The notes under the pieces were generated by a model. It worked only from the letters and a program-made list of their open reading frames with translations, made no database searches and was not told where the DNA came from. From Mimachlamys varia (Eukaryota; Mollusca; Bivalvia; Pectinida; Pectinidae), in the NCBI GenBank assembly GCA_947623455.1, contig OX392532.1, positions 32,028,792 to 32,092,791 of the forward strand: a stretch of DNA of 64,000 bases, in the 5' to 3' direction. Positions 13,799 through 25,190 of the stretch are shown here, piece after piece. Position 1 is the stretch's first letter. Each line of letters opens with the position of its first letter. Position numbers and translations under genes: made by a program.

Positions 13799-14787
13799 TG
13801 TAACGTGCCGGGGGTTCGTACCAAGTTATACTTGGGTCCCTGTGTGAACTAATATGGTAGCTAACAGCTAACTATACTACAGCAGCCAAAATGTACAGAT
13901 ATGTGTTACTCCCTAGTAACGTTAAGCATTATATATATATACAGACTGTCACAGCGTGCCTCGCTGGTAACTTCTAAACAGGACGTTGACAAGGGCGACG
14001 TAACACTAACATGCAGAGTTATCCTATACTCGCACACACAGGTACAAACGAGACTGATGAGACATAAAATAACTCAAGGTATACGATTGAAATTATAAGG
14101 TATGTACACTATACAGCTGCTTGCTGTTAATACCCTAAATGAAACACTGCTGACTATGTCGCCGACCACGGTGTCACGACCAACGTCAATACCCTGTGCT
14201 CCACTCGGGCCGTGGTTATGAGTGTGTCGTAACCACACTACAATCAACACAGGCTACACAGCGCTAACGACAACAACTCACGACCTAATGGTCATGAGCA
14301 CACACGACCTACTACAGTAGTCGTGAGCTGCGGTATACTCGCGACTATCTTATAGCTCGCGACCTATCGTAATGTTCGCGACACAGGTACTGTAGCTATG
14401 AGCAATGAAGCTCGGAACACCGATAGCTGTATCCTATCTATAGTCGAAGCACTCTAAAAACCCTGGAATGAAAACAGATCAAGGAAAGACTTATTCAGTC
14501 ACATCTATCTCTCTGAGTTCAAACCGAAATTAACGCTGCGATATTAACAGTACGACGTGCTTACCAAGAATGCTCTTCTCAATTCGTCTGCTCGGCCTTT
14601 TATAGGAAAATCTAGATGTAACGACTCCTGGCGGTGATCATAAACATTAATCATTGTAACGCTTAAACAATAAGGATAAGTACTGTCAAACATCTAACTG
14701 ACCACGATAGTAACAATAATAAAAGCACATGTCCGTATATTTACACACATAGCTATATCACGTAAGGCAAGGCCTATTTTCGCCACA
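13799..14787 (-). repeat. 5' LTR (upstream in element orientation)
   Basis: 989 bp. The partner of 9848-10835, with about 13 substitutions and one 1-bp indel. Same TG...CA ends and same inverted-repeat cluster (about 14276-14402). It would hold the element promoter reading leftwards into gag. Confidence 0.92.
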
Positions 14788-14953
14788 AGGAACTTCTGAG
14801 CACGATAAACGACCAGTTTTATAAAGACATAGAAATTTAGCGATTCAAAAGCCTCAATGTTTAGAACGGTAAAACACTAAATGCTATACAAAACCTGATA
14901 CAATTTCAGCTTACTACAACATATCATTTTTCGCAAGATTAAACAAAAAATAA

Positions 14954-15310
14954 AGAATACCGAAGCGCCAACACAACCTTAATCCTGGTCACATCAAGAA
15001 AACGTCAAGCCCTGTTGTGAACTTAGTCACAACAGGTAAGCACACTAATTAGAACGATCAAAAACGTTCATCTTCATATAACACAACGATACATTTTTTC
15101 TTAATGAGACAAAGATGGCGACCATAAAAGCTGCTCATAGACATCAACAACCTGCATTTTTCGAATGCCTGTGTAGCAAGTTTGTTTGTCAGCAGTCGAT
15201 ATCTATCATAAAAATCTCGATATTAAGAGCAAGACCATTATTTCAAGTTCAGAAGGGTATACACGATCGATGTGTCACCAAACTTCTTGTTATTTATAAA
15301 CCACATCGTC
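14954..15310 (+). repeat. repeat A copy, internally deleted
   Basis: Starts GAATACCGAAGCG, loses the middle of the repeat, and resumes at the CACACTAAT..CGTTCATCTTCATAT and GAGACAAAGATGGCGACC segments shared with the copies at 32.9 and 55.5 kb. Confidence 0.75.
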
Positions 15311-16237
15311 GATATATCTGAAAGTTAAAAGTGAAGATTTGGCAAGATTTTTGCTATCTGTTCTGATTAACTCTTCCACAAATTAAGCCTCGTATGAAAA
15401 CAAAACCAAGTCAGTTTATAGTTTGTTACCATGGGACTGCTACTACTTTCCTGGGAAATCTTTCCTCCAATCTCAACAAGGAATTCAATCATTCGTACTA
15501 TATATCATTTTACTTGTTTAGGTTAAAAATTGTATTATCTTCAAATATGTACAATTATATCAAAATAATATAATACATTAATGTATATTCTTGTCTGACT
15601 CCCGAAACCAACATCATTTTTGATATATTTGAATTTTTTGTTCTTGGTTTTTGTCTACTCAACTAATACCCATTCACATGAAGATCCTTCTTGATGAATA
15701 TCCAAACCCAAAGACCTTTGGTTATAAAGAAACACAAGTTAAAGTATTAAAAAAAAACATTTTTCTTCTCTCTCTTTTCTTTTCATTCAAAAGTATTATA
15801 TGACAGATTTACGGGTTATTAACATTTTTATTGCCCGCTATTAAAATATATTGTAAGTAGACAACTTTTGAGCAAGTACGAAAAATAAACTCGTTTTGAA
15901 ACCATGTAAGTTAATTTTCTAAACAAAGAGATGATTTTTTTTATTAGAATAAAATTTCACATACTTTACTGCTAATTTGTTTTCAATAAAAACAGTCTAC
16001 TACGCTAACTATACCATCATCTGGGGTGATTATGGCAACACAAATGTTTCGGACAGCATGTTTATAGGGCTTTGTGAATAGGTAATATGAACGTGTTGGA
16101 TGTTATTTCTATTCAGTGTTTCCTCAAACCAGTTTTGTATAAAACTTATGTAAACTCGTCGTCTTGAACAGACTTTGGTGTTAAGTTTGATTTATTAACA
16201 GCTTCAAAACAGTCATAACTGTTAAGAATAAATGTTG
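15311..16237. other. AT-rich intergenic DNA
   Basis: No gene, RNA or repeat recognised. This is the 3' flank of the gene array, between the LTR element and gene 1. Confidence 0.6.
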
Positions 16238-16361
16238 TAGGCGGGTGTCGTCGATGAAGCAGAAGACGCTTACTCTTCCGGAACACCTGGTTCATATTTT
16301 GCCCCTGGTTTCATCGATTTTGAGTTTGGATTATAATTTTGTTATCGCTTCGGTATTCTCT
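16238..16361 (-). repeat. repeat A fragment
   Basis: Plus strand reads GGCGGGTGTCGTCGATGAAG then AGAAGACGCTTACTCTTCCG and ends CGCTTCGGTATTCTC, the reverse orientation of repeat A, lacking its central part. Confidence 0.8.
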
Positions 16362-16687
16362 TATTTACTTGGATCATCTTTTAGAGAAATGCTTCTTATA
16401 TGAAATGTTTAATGAAGTATTTATAATGCTGTTATCGACCATTTTATTTATTGAAAGAATACTCAATTTAAGAGACGTGGATTTCACCATACCATCAAAT
16501 TTATCCAGATTAGTGCATTAACATTTTAATAACAAATATACAGAAACATAGATAGGCACGGTAGTGAGTTAGTGAAATGATTTTAGAGTTTAACAAGTGC
16601 TGACATTAGAATACCGCTTAAATACGCTGAACGCATATGAAAAGTACATAATTATATTCAAAATTGTAGAATCACTTTTCGTAATAA
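16362..16687. other. 3' flank of gene 1
   Basis: AT-rich DNA downstream of the gene 1 stop codon. A TTTATT (AATAAA on the minus strand) near 16444 could be a poly(A) signal for gene 1. No other feature seen. Confidence 0.4.
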
Positions 16688-17304
16688 TCATTGTATCATC
16701 ATTAATGTTTTCTTAAACTTTATGTAATGATCAGTAAATATCATGACTCCGTGTAATTTAAAATATCCATTGATGTTGAAATTTGTGCACGCCCCGTACC
16801 AAAATCCACCATAATTTTTAGCAGCACACTGAAATAAAGTATCACGGTCATATGTAGAAAAGTCCTTCCCATTGATGTATGCAAGCGCATTATATCCGGT
16901 AATTCCCCGGATGTGATTAGACAAGTGAAGTGTATATTGTTGGCTTGCGTTTGAGATAGAGAAATTACCGTATTCAAGGGGTTGCCAGGTTCCATTTAAC
17001 GCTTGTAGATTAAACCTAACCTTACGAGTAGAATTGGCCAATATGTACATTTGCTTAAGACCTAACCAGAACTCGCCGTCTAATTGTCCAAAACCGTTTT
17101 CATACTCGGCGAAGGATCTGTTGAACAACACCGAACCGTCGAAGCGGTGTTGAAGCACGATCCAGCCTCCGTCTCCGTTCTCCATGTCACAGTACACGTC
17201 AAACGTGTTGACGTCATCAGGTGATATCCTGTACACACCTGACGTCACACTTCCGGCTCTGGAGTGATGGTCGCAACTTTTCAACCCATGAACATTTGTG
17301 CTGA
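16688..17304 (-). CDS. gene 1 exon 8, fibrinogen-related domain
   Basis: The acceptor TTTTCAG precedes the exon, which enters in phase 1. The upstream in-frame Met at 17410 lies in the intron and is not the start. Family landmarks: CDHH, GVYRISPDD, YCDMENGDGGWIVLQHRFDG, FNRSFAEYENGFG, GEFWLGLK, FSTYDRD (calcium loop), the CAA...GGFWYGACTNFNINGYF binding-site region with its two cysteines, and a C-terminus ending KKTLMMIQ. Confidence 0.95.
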
Positions 17305-20300
17305 CTGAAAACGGAGACAACAAAAAATACCAATATACAGTTAAACATATTTTTCTTTCTTGAATTCTATTACCGTACCTCAAACATCTGTTTAAATCTA
17401 TGTAGTTCATCTGTCTTCGTCATAACTATTCTCAGTTTAAGTTATTAAAGTTTATATATTTCAAGCTTTGAAAAAGTTGAAAAAATATATTTTTCTTAAC
17501 GATTTTTTTTCAATAGTATACATAGCAGTATATTGTATGTTTTTTGTTTTTATGTTTTGTTATATTTTCTAGCCCGAGCAGCTAAACGATATTTTTGATA
17601 TCAAATATAAAGACATAACTAATGAAATCTTTAAGTCGTTTTATCATTTTAACTTGTATACATTTGTACATACCGGTACTATTTACTACAGTATGGGACT
17701 TCCCACAGCGATCGTTACACAAATCACTCTCACAACACTGGTAACACAGGTTGGGTGATCTCACGGAATCGTTTGTGGCTCGTCCAACAAGTAAAGATTC
17801 ATGACACTCCTAAAATAGATCAAACGTTCACAACATAGTTTTCTATTTGTGATAAGAAACAACTATTCATGGAACATAAACAGTAAATTCTCATTAGAAA
17901 ACTAAACAACTGTGTCATCTCAACAGGAAAATAATCCCAAATGTTCATAATTAACACTGTGGTTGAATTTTCCTGATATTTAACAGAATAGCAAGACAGA
18001 TTGTTTTAAATATCAACAACACCCCTAATATAATACGAAATATAAAAACAAAGGAAACATTTACATGGGGACTCTCGTAAAAGTACAAGAGAATACGATC
18101 AAGTGTCCTTGAAGAGTAAGCGTCATCTGGTTCATCTACGACACCCGCCATGTCAACATTCCAATCATAAAAAGCAATATGAAAGCTCACCTTTTGCACT
18201 GCACATTACCTCCCAGTGATACTTTTATAACTGTTTCGTAAACACATATGAGCATAAAGTGCTCATCGACCACGAAAACTCACCACCTCACAATATGATC
18301 GTGTCATCTCACGTCATCCTCTGCACGTGAAAAAAATCATAACTTTAAATCTGTAAGTTTACTTTTATTGACATAACCAAAGGGTTATAATCTCATTCAG
18401 CAATACCTCCCAAACCTGTGAACCGATTTTACTCGATTTTAGACCCACTGTCTAATCTCATTACATTAATGTTTAATATCGATTATTGATTTAATCGTTT
18501 AAAAAGAGGCACAGTGATCTAGTGTTAGGACGCTCCGGGGCTCGTGATCGAAGGGTTGCGAGTTCGAGTCCCGGTCAGTCTACTTAGCTGTAAATGAGTA
18601 CGTGGTTGGGTAGTGCTAGAAATTGTAGAATGCTAGCTGTGAGCGCCGAAATGGCAGCACCGGTTGTATGCTCCCCACAGGAAAGGCCCTATAACAACGA
18701 TTAATAATTTGTGAACCGCTTTGAGACGCCCTTTAGTGTCGTGATAAAGCGCTATATAAGAACCTCGAATTATTATTATTATAAAAAACTGAACGTTTCT
18801 TCAGGTTTGGCTTTAATAACAAATAATACTCCTTCATCGTTTTAACGGTGATACGGAGATCATCCAATAATGCGTGTAACCCGTAAAATCCCTAAATGCT
18901 CTCTAGCTGTTAAAAGGAACAGACATATACATAATATTGATATTCTTACCGATTTTCTCTTACATCCGGTAGTGAACTGATGTTCTTGTTGAAAGAACTC
19001 CTTCTACTCCACTCCACATACCTTTGTTAGTATATCAGAATAGATGAGAAACATTTTTGCTTAAATGTTGAATTTTGATCAAGAACACGTACAAAGACTA
19101 ACGATTTATATCCAGCTAGATAAACGACATTAACAACACTTTACTTTTGTTTTATTGGAAGTGTGTCGTTACTTGATGCATTTAAAAACACTGGCGGTTT
19201 ATATCTAATGAGCTAGATATACTACATTTCATACATGCAATTATTTTACACTCAAAGTGAGAATTTTGTAGAACAGTGTTCAATTTCGAGATCATTCAAT
19301 TAATTGTTTAGGCCCCAAGGTGGGTCACTCTTCTTACCTCATTAATATTGCAGATTGTCACTTGATCACATTCACTTGGATCAGACAGGTGGTCACATTT
19401 GAAACAGTACGGACCGCGGTCCTGTCTGGGCGGAGGACCTGTCAAGTATGATTCCAATTGCAATAATGAGGCCACTGTATACTGTTTATAGTTAATTCGT
19501 AACTGCCAAGCGCGAACCAAACTTTACACTGGAAGTTAAAAACTCGGACAAGAAAAAATTAATTACATTACTTTTGTCTTTGACACCATAAGAAACATGT
19601 TCATTAAAAGTAACTCTGATATGAATTGACAAAATTGTTTAATGAATACAACATATATAATCTAAGCTGACTAAATAGCATACCGTCGTCACCACAACCT
19701 CTGTTGTTACACATATCACCATAGCAACACTCACGGCATACGCCATGCCCGTGAGATGATGACCTCAGACCGGATGTTACTTGGGAGGCGAAAGCTCCAC
19801 ACGTCTATAAATTAGAAAGATAATATTTTAAACAATTAGCCTTAAAATGTAAGACACATTTGATTATCACGATGTTAAAGCTACATCTATTCAGCATCAC
19901 AGAGCCGTCGCTCAGCATGATTAATATCCTGTTCCTAGAAAAATCGTCGAGAAAATTACTTCGAAAAAGAGTGAATGGTTCTATAGAAGAAGGCATTTAA
20001 AAGAAAAGCTGACGTAGGACGAACATCAATCTTTTACATTATGATCAATTTACGGGCATTTTGTGCAAGGACAGTTTTTAATACTACCTTAAAACTTTGA
20101 CAACCTATATCACAATATGAGAGTAAACATATTTACCGTATTACTAACGCAGCCAGAAGTGTAATGGATATGACCGTTGTAGCTTTCAGTCTTTTCCACA
20201 TAGCAAACCTATTTATTGAAAAAAATATGTATTTAGTCTACATGCATTTCGTTTATCACTGTATTAAAAATGTACCTACAATTAATCTTTGTTTTAATGT

Positions 20301-21892
20301 GTTATTTTCTGTTGCTTAGAAACGGTATTTCATTGTTTACTTGCCATTAATAGTTTATGTAGATGACTTAATTAAATCTTCAATTACATATATTAGCTCA
20401 AAGTATGAAACATATTCTACTATATATTGAAAACAGCCAACAATGCCAATGAAAAAGTATATGCTGACAAACTGTCTTCTGTGATAACGTATAATTTCAT
20501 TTCTTAATTCACAATTAAAGGTGTTTTACTCAACTTCCCTTTCGGTTCCACATTAGTTTAGACATTTTGGATTTCCACCTATTGGCCCCTAGCATCACCA
20601 AAGGGTCATAGGAGGACGAAACAGGTGTATGATGCAGTTTAATTAGTTTTGCTACAACATACTGTATCTATTACTGAAATTAAAAGGTGCAGCTTATGTA
20701 TGTGTTACGTCATATTTCACTTCACGTGTGTATGGTATACTAACCGCGCCATCAGAACACTTTGTGTAAAAGTCGCAGTACCGTGCGTGAGAGATCGTGG
20801 AACACGAGAAACACGAAGGAGGTGATGCTATAGACGCTACAAAACAAACAATATCTTTACGTGATTTTCGTGATCGATGCCAATTGCTGACAAACAACGA
20901 ACAACACAAGGATTCGAGAGTTGCAGGTTGATCAGAACTATTGGCAAGTGTTATGGTCGCTACTTTGTCTCATTGAGAAATATTCTGTGTCTTTAAGTGA
21001 TATGAAGATGGACGTTTTTGAGTTTGTTGATTAGAACGTTTACTTGTTGTGATTGACAATGATACTAGGTTATCATTTTGAGAACTTGATGTTTACTTGG
21101 ATATGACAAAGAATTATATGGCGGGTGCCGTCGATGAAGCAGAAGACGCTTACTCTTCCGGAACACCTGGTCTATTATCTTGCACTTGTACAAGGGTTTC
21201 CATGTAAATCTTTCCTTGTTCATTTTTTGCCCCTGGTTCAATCGATTTTGAGTTTGGTTTTTGATTTTGTTAACACTTCGGTATTCTCTAAATTATTTTT
21301 ACAAGCAACGTTACTGTGTTTCTCCAAATTCCTTATAATCTCAGATAAAAGTCGAAGCCTGTCTGATATTGCAATGCTTGTTTTGACCAGGAAGCATATG
21401 TTATTATCATGTTTCTGGTTGAAAAACGCAATAACCGGATGATTTTGTTTTCGCTGCAAGAGTTGCCATGTCGGTGTGAGCTGTGTCAACAGAATGTTCC
21501 CGTGATGTAATATATACAAAGACAATCAGTAAGTGAACATCACTCAAACAAAATGATTTGTTGATAAAGCTGTTTATATTCCATTATTTCACTGTACTTT
21601 CAATTTCGTTCGAACACCGTACCAACTACTTGGTCGGACGATGTTAAGTTTGTTCTTCACTCATGGCTGATGTTATTGCATCGCATAACAATGTCTGGCA
21701 CAGAACCTACTGAAGTGGTGTCTTTTATGATTTGTTTTTGTTTTGTTTTGATAATGAAATGTCTGTAACTATTTCCATTTTGTGTGTTTATGATATGTAA
21801 CATTATAAACGCTCATATTTGCATACTTTGATATGTTACTTACCTTGTAGAATCAGAACAACCACTGTGAGAGATATGAGAAATGAAATCAT
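16688..21892 (-). CDS. gene 1: secreted LU-LU-fibrinogen-domain protein, one nonsense codon
   Basis: Eight coding exons by splice-site inspection: 21844-21892, 20745-20836, 20137-20208, 19684-19804, 19338-19438, 18950-19021, 17674-17809 and 16688-17304. Intron boundaries are GT-AG and phases match the paralogues (1,0,0,1,0,0,1). The protein would be 419 aa. It has a signal peptide (MISFLISLTVVVLILQ), LU domain 1 (CFSC ... CRECCYGDMCN), LU domain 2 (CFKC ... CYQCCESDLCN) and a FReD of about 205 residues. Four N-glycosylation sequons (NST, NGT, NFS, NAS) cluster in the FReD. Oddity: exon 6 codon 6 is TAG (19004-19006) where genes 2 and 4 have GAG, so translation would stop after LU1 and part of LU2 (150 codons). 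Everything else is intact, so this is a young pseudogene, a truncated-product gene or a sequence error. The predicted role is secreted recognition. Confidence 0.8.
18048..18156 (+). repeat. repeat A fragment in gene 1 intron
   Basis: The segment from TTTACATGGGGACTCTCGTA to CATCTACGACACCCGCCATG matches the central part of repeat A. It lies in the intron between exons 7 and 6. Confidence 0.75.
18506..18783 (+). repeat. tRNA-derived SINE in gene 1 intron
   Basis: The 5' part has an A-box-like GTGATCTAGTGTTAGGACG and a B-box-like GGGTTGCGAGTTCGAGTCCC with roughly tRNA spacing. The body ends with GATAAAGCGCTATATAAGAA and a short (ATT)n tail. Pol III boxes plus a simple-repeat tail are the SINE signature. 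The GCGCTATATAA tail is common to many invertebrate SINEs. Confidence 0.8.
20870..21290 (-). repeat. repeat A, long copy in gene 1 intron 1
   Basis: Nearly full-length, reversed. Contains GTCGCTACTTTGTCTCATTG, ATATGAAGATGGACGTTTTT, GCCGTCGATGAAGCAGAAGA and the terminal ACACTTCGGTATTCTC. Confidence 0.85.
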
Positions 21893-22460
21893 ATTCCCTA
21901 TGAAATAAAGATGACAACCATGTACAAGTAATTTATATACAAACATTATGTTTCCGTTAAGAAACGTGATTTTTCAAACCACAACACATAGAAGATTTAA
22001 ATATGATATTTCGATGACTACATCGTCACCTTCATCAGACAAATGACGATAGTGAAGAATACCTATTGTGAAACTTCCGACCTCACGAAAATGTGTTTAC
22101 GCTTTCAAGGGTAGTTCAGCAGTTAAAGAATATTCCTTTCAAAGTCTGGGTTATCAAATGAAAAACAAAATATAAAAAAAGCAATTGAAAGGCAATATTA
22201 ATACAAAAGTATGAAAAAAACCCATATAATTCATTTCAGGATCAAAATTGTGTAAAAGACAGTTTACCGTTTAGTCGATACTGCTGTGTGGATCGAATGA
22301 GTGACACTGGTATCTAGATAAACGAAATTCTTTAAAAATTGTTTACAGCAAGATCAATAATATCGTTTCACAGTCGCGTGTTACTTTAACACCTGTTATT
22401 TCTTATCGCATGATGAACTGATTCGGTCACTCGACACACACCTAATGTAATACCTTCAGA
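21893..22460 (-). promoter_or_regulatory. gene 1 5' flank with conserved proximal and distal blocks
   Basis: The bases upstream of the ATG are conserved among all four gene copies. A TATA-like TATATAAAT lies at about 21931-21940 (45 bp upstream). CATAATGTTT and a TTTATTTCATAG just before GGAATATG also recur; the latter could instead be a 5'-UTR splice acceptor. A second block at about 22240-22460 (AAAGACAGTTTACCGTTT, GATACTGCTGTGTGGA, AACACCTGTTATTTCTTATC) recurs upstream of genes 2, 3 and 4. Shared sequence may reflect duplication rather than function. Confidence 0.45.
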
Positions 22461-23848
22461 TAATAAGAGCGCAGCTATCGAGCGCCTTCGCGATCGGAGC
22501 CCGAGCGAAGCTTTGGAATGGTAACACATATGTGTGTAAACAGAGTTGTTTCCCCTTGTTGCTACCCTTTGCCTTTAATTTGTTTCGTCCGGAAGTAGCC
22601 TCCAGTGGGGAAACATGAAACACGTCACACAATTACGTTACAGCTCACTCGGTCTTCATCGGCTATTTCCGGAATGTTGCAAATATCCGGAATATCTTTC
22701 AGCTGATGTCTGTTGCATTTATATCTGTCGTTGAATGAGAAGCTGTTTTTTCGATTTGTCGATTTTAAATTATTGAAATTTTATCTTGTTATGAGCCTGA
22801 ACATGAATGATTCTCAGTAAATATCAGAGATTTACTAAATTTACGCTCCATTTAGGCTTTGTCATTGTCATATAAATAATTGTTTACCGCTTTCAAATTT
22901 GATTATATTTAGACTCAAGAAATCGTCTTCCCAAAAGCACAGAAAACATACATGTATGGCACAGCATCAATTTTCCCGTCTTTTCAAATTATACTTCTGT
23001 CGAGAACGTGAGTGTATTGTGTTGTTTGGTTTGTAGTGTATTAATCAACGTTCAAAACAAAATAAAGAAAAGAAATAAATAAAATACAGTACAAACAACA
23101 TTAATGAGATCTTTGAAATTGATAAGTTTCACTAAAATTACATCTAAACAGTTACTGGAAATTGGAAAAATTTCAAAAATTACATAGATCATTTACAACA
23201 CAGCAACATCAAATGGACTACATGCAAAGTTTTAAGGATATGAAGAGTTTAATTGCAAACGCTGCAAATAGATCCAAGTAGTTACTGAAAATCTGCAAAT
23301 GCAAAATAATGCGTAGAAAATGTACGTCAATTCATAAACACACCGATACTTTAGGAATTGATTCATTCCATTCCTTACTTTACAAACATATCTTTTCACC
23401 TACTGCAAATCGTTCAATGGCAAGGTGTGTTGTTACAAGTCCTTCATTACCTTTAAACAGCTCCTCGGTGTCTAAATAAAACATAGAACACGCTTCCTTG
23501 TACGCTTACATCAGTAGACGTTTCTCTATACGTTATATATGCCGACCAACGAAAAGGAAAAACCTTAAACAGAAACTCGAGAGGATTTATCTATGGAACA
23601 AGATACGATTACTGCTTAGTCCGTGGTCTTTCTAAATCTGAAACACACACTAAAAATATTTTGTATTATTCAGAAAGTCACACACAGACAGCTGTATGTA
23701 TATTTCTAGTTAATATCATATAACCGCATGATCCTTACTTGTATATACCGTTTTATTTATATATAGCGAATAATACATTTTGCATCTTCTGTTTAAAAAG
23801 GTTTTATATGTATCGTTTTTCAGTCTGTATATGATTATGTGTGGTATT
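22461..23848. other. AT-rich upstream DNA of gene 1
   Basis: No gene seen. A more GC-balanced patch at about 22480-22700 looks unique. Around 23600 a short segment (ATTACTGCTTAGTCCGTGGT) resembles the 5' region of gene 4 near 58690, so the duplicated unit extends at least this far. Confidence 0.45.
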
Positions 23849-24056
23849 GGGCCGAGGTGGCCGAGTGGTTACAGTGTTTCGCCATTCTACCACTAGCCCT
23901 CCACCTCTGGGTTGCAAGCTCGAAAACCACGTGGGGTAGTTGCCAGGTACTGGTCGGTGGTTCTTCTCCGGCCTATCCTCCAAAACATGTCATTTCCTTA
24001 ATTGAACATGACTGTTAATAGGACGTAAAAGAAAGTAAATCAAACTAAACTAAACC
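23849..24056 (+). repeat. tRNA-derived SINE
   Basis: Starts GGGCCGAGGTGGCCGAGTGG (A-box-like, Leu/Ser tRNA style) with a B-box-like GGGTTGCAAGCTCGAAAACC about 55 bp later. The body has GGTTCTTCTCCGGCCTATCC and the 3' end has AATAGGACGTAAAAGAAAGT followed by AAACTAAACTAAACC. The GGACGT(T)AAA..AAA end is typical of molluscan SINEs. Confidence 0.8.
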
Positions 24057-24468
24057 TATTTGTAGAAAGTGTAACTTTTGTGTATTCAACAAAATCAATT
24101 GAGTAGTGCACACTTTTTTAACAGTGGTTATTAGGTGGTTACATCAAATGTATAGATAACAAGTTAGATTACAGTTGTGATCACGAAGCGTCTGATAGCT
24201 TGACTTTACCGTTGCGCCATCAATAAAGATATTTTCTTTTCATGTCCAGAACTGTTCAGGTACCTAAATTGCTGAATCAATTGGGAATAATGTTAGGTGA
24301 TCATATAATTCCCCAACCATTTTGCATTTAAAGGCTCCATCTTTGTCAGAGAAAGATCTACACGAATGTTGTTGATCGAAGTGCCATACGTTTGCTCGCT
24401 ATCGATCTTGATCCTGTTGATCTACAACCACTTTAACTTATGTTTTTTTTATAAGGTTTTTTAAACAT
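24057..24468. other. duplicated upstream block, no gene
   Basis: Contains CGTCTGATAGCTTGACTTT, CATCAATAAAGATATTTTC and TCATGTCCAGAACTGT. A diverged counterpart lies at about 59065-59200, upstream of gene 4. No coding or RNA signal seen. Confidence 0.5.
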
Positions 24469-25190
24469 TTGATCATGTTAAGGTTGCAGGTAGTAGGTCA
24501 GTGCAATTTTGGGAGGAATTGTGACAAAGAGTACGTGTGTACTGTGTTAACATTTCCAGACATTCTTGCAAGATTGGCCTTCTGTCTTTACTCTGTGTCA
24601 TTGATGTATTTACGCATAGCGATGTGGATTGTTTCAGTAATACGCTCGGTACTATTTTAAACACTCCTTCGACAAAATTAAGCTGTGAACACACCAGTTC
24701 AATCGGCAGTCATGTAACTAAACAAGGGAGATATGGAGATAACTCCTGCTGTAAAATGAAACTTTTTTGCTCTCGATTTTAGCGCTTAGACTTGCGACAT
24801 GTCATAACCACAGGTAAGCGAATTCGCGGGAAGCGGGTTATATCGATAAGAACAATTATGGAGGTTGTCGGAGATGTTACTACCCCGCACTCGCAATAGA
24901 TAAATTAAAGGGTTGATATTTATAGCTTTTAACAAGTTAGATGAAGCTAAGGTTGGCGGAAGTTAGTGAGTGCAATTACGAAGAATTGTGACAAAGAGTA
25001 CGTATGTGTTGAGTTAACATGTCCAGAAATTCGTGTATGAATTGCCCTCTTTCTTTACTTTGTGACATTTTTGTGTTTAAGCATAGCCATAATATTGTTT
25101 CTATAACAACTGTATTATTATTTTCAACACTCCATCGACAAAATTCAGTTTTGAAAACACAACACAAGGGAGAGAACTCCTAGCGATTTT
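24469..25190. repeat. direct repeat pair, ~230 bp, spaced ~475 bp
   Basis: 24475-24700 and 24950-25170 share GTGACAAAGAGTACGT, GTTAACAT.TCCAGA, TCTTTACT.TGTG and CACTCC.TCGACAAAATT. A third, more decayed relative (GCATTGTGACCATGGCCAAG ... ACAAGGGAGATAACACC) is at about 60365-60545, just beside the LINE 3' end. The short ORFs inside have no recognisable domain. Confidence 0.65.

Larger units (their letters stand above)
9848..14787 (-). mobile_element. Ty3/Gypsy-like LTR retroelement, gag-protease only
   Basis: Two directly repeated LTRs (9848-10835 and 13799-14787) flank a 2.96-kb interior read on the minus strand. In element orientation the order is 5' LTR (13799-14787), primer-binding site (13792 downwards), gag, CCHC knuckle, aspartic protease, an acidic/proline-rich tail, polypurine-like tract (10836-10850) and 3' LTR (9848-10835). 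Both LTRs start TG and end CA in either orientation. By eye they differ at about 13 positions, roughly 1.3%. There is no reverse transcriptase, RNase H or integrase, so the element could only move with enzymes supplied in trans. The bases next to the outer ends (..ATAATAA on the left, AGGAAC.. on the right) do not form a target-site duplication. Confidence 0.9.

Noticed and set aside
17305..17410. In-frame upstream Met as the start of the gene 1 fibrinogen exon
   Set aside because: A good acceptor at 17305 and the same exon border in genes 2-4 show that this part is intron.
17951..18199. 82-codon minus-strand frame in gene 1 intron
   Set aside because: Overlaps a repeat A fragment and is not part of the conserved exon set.
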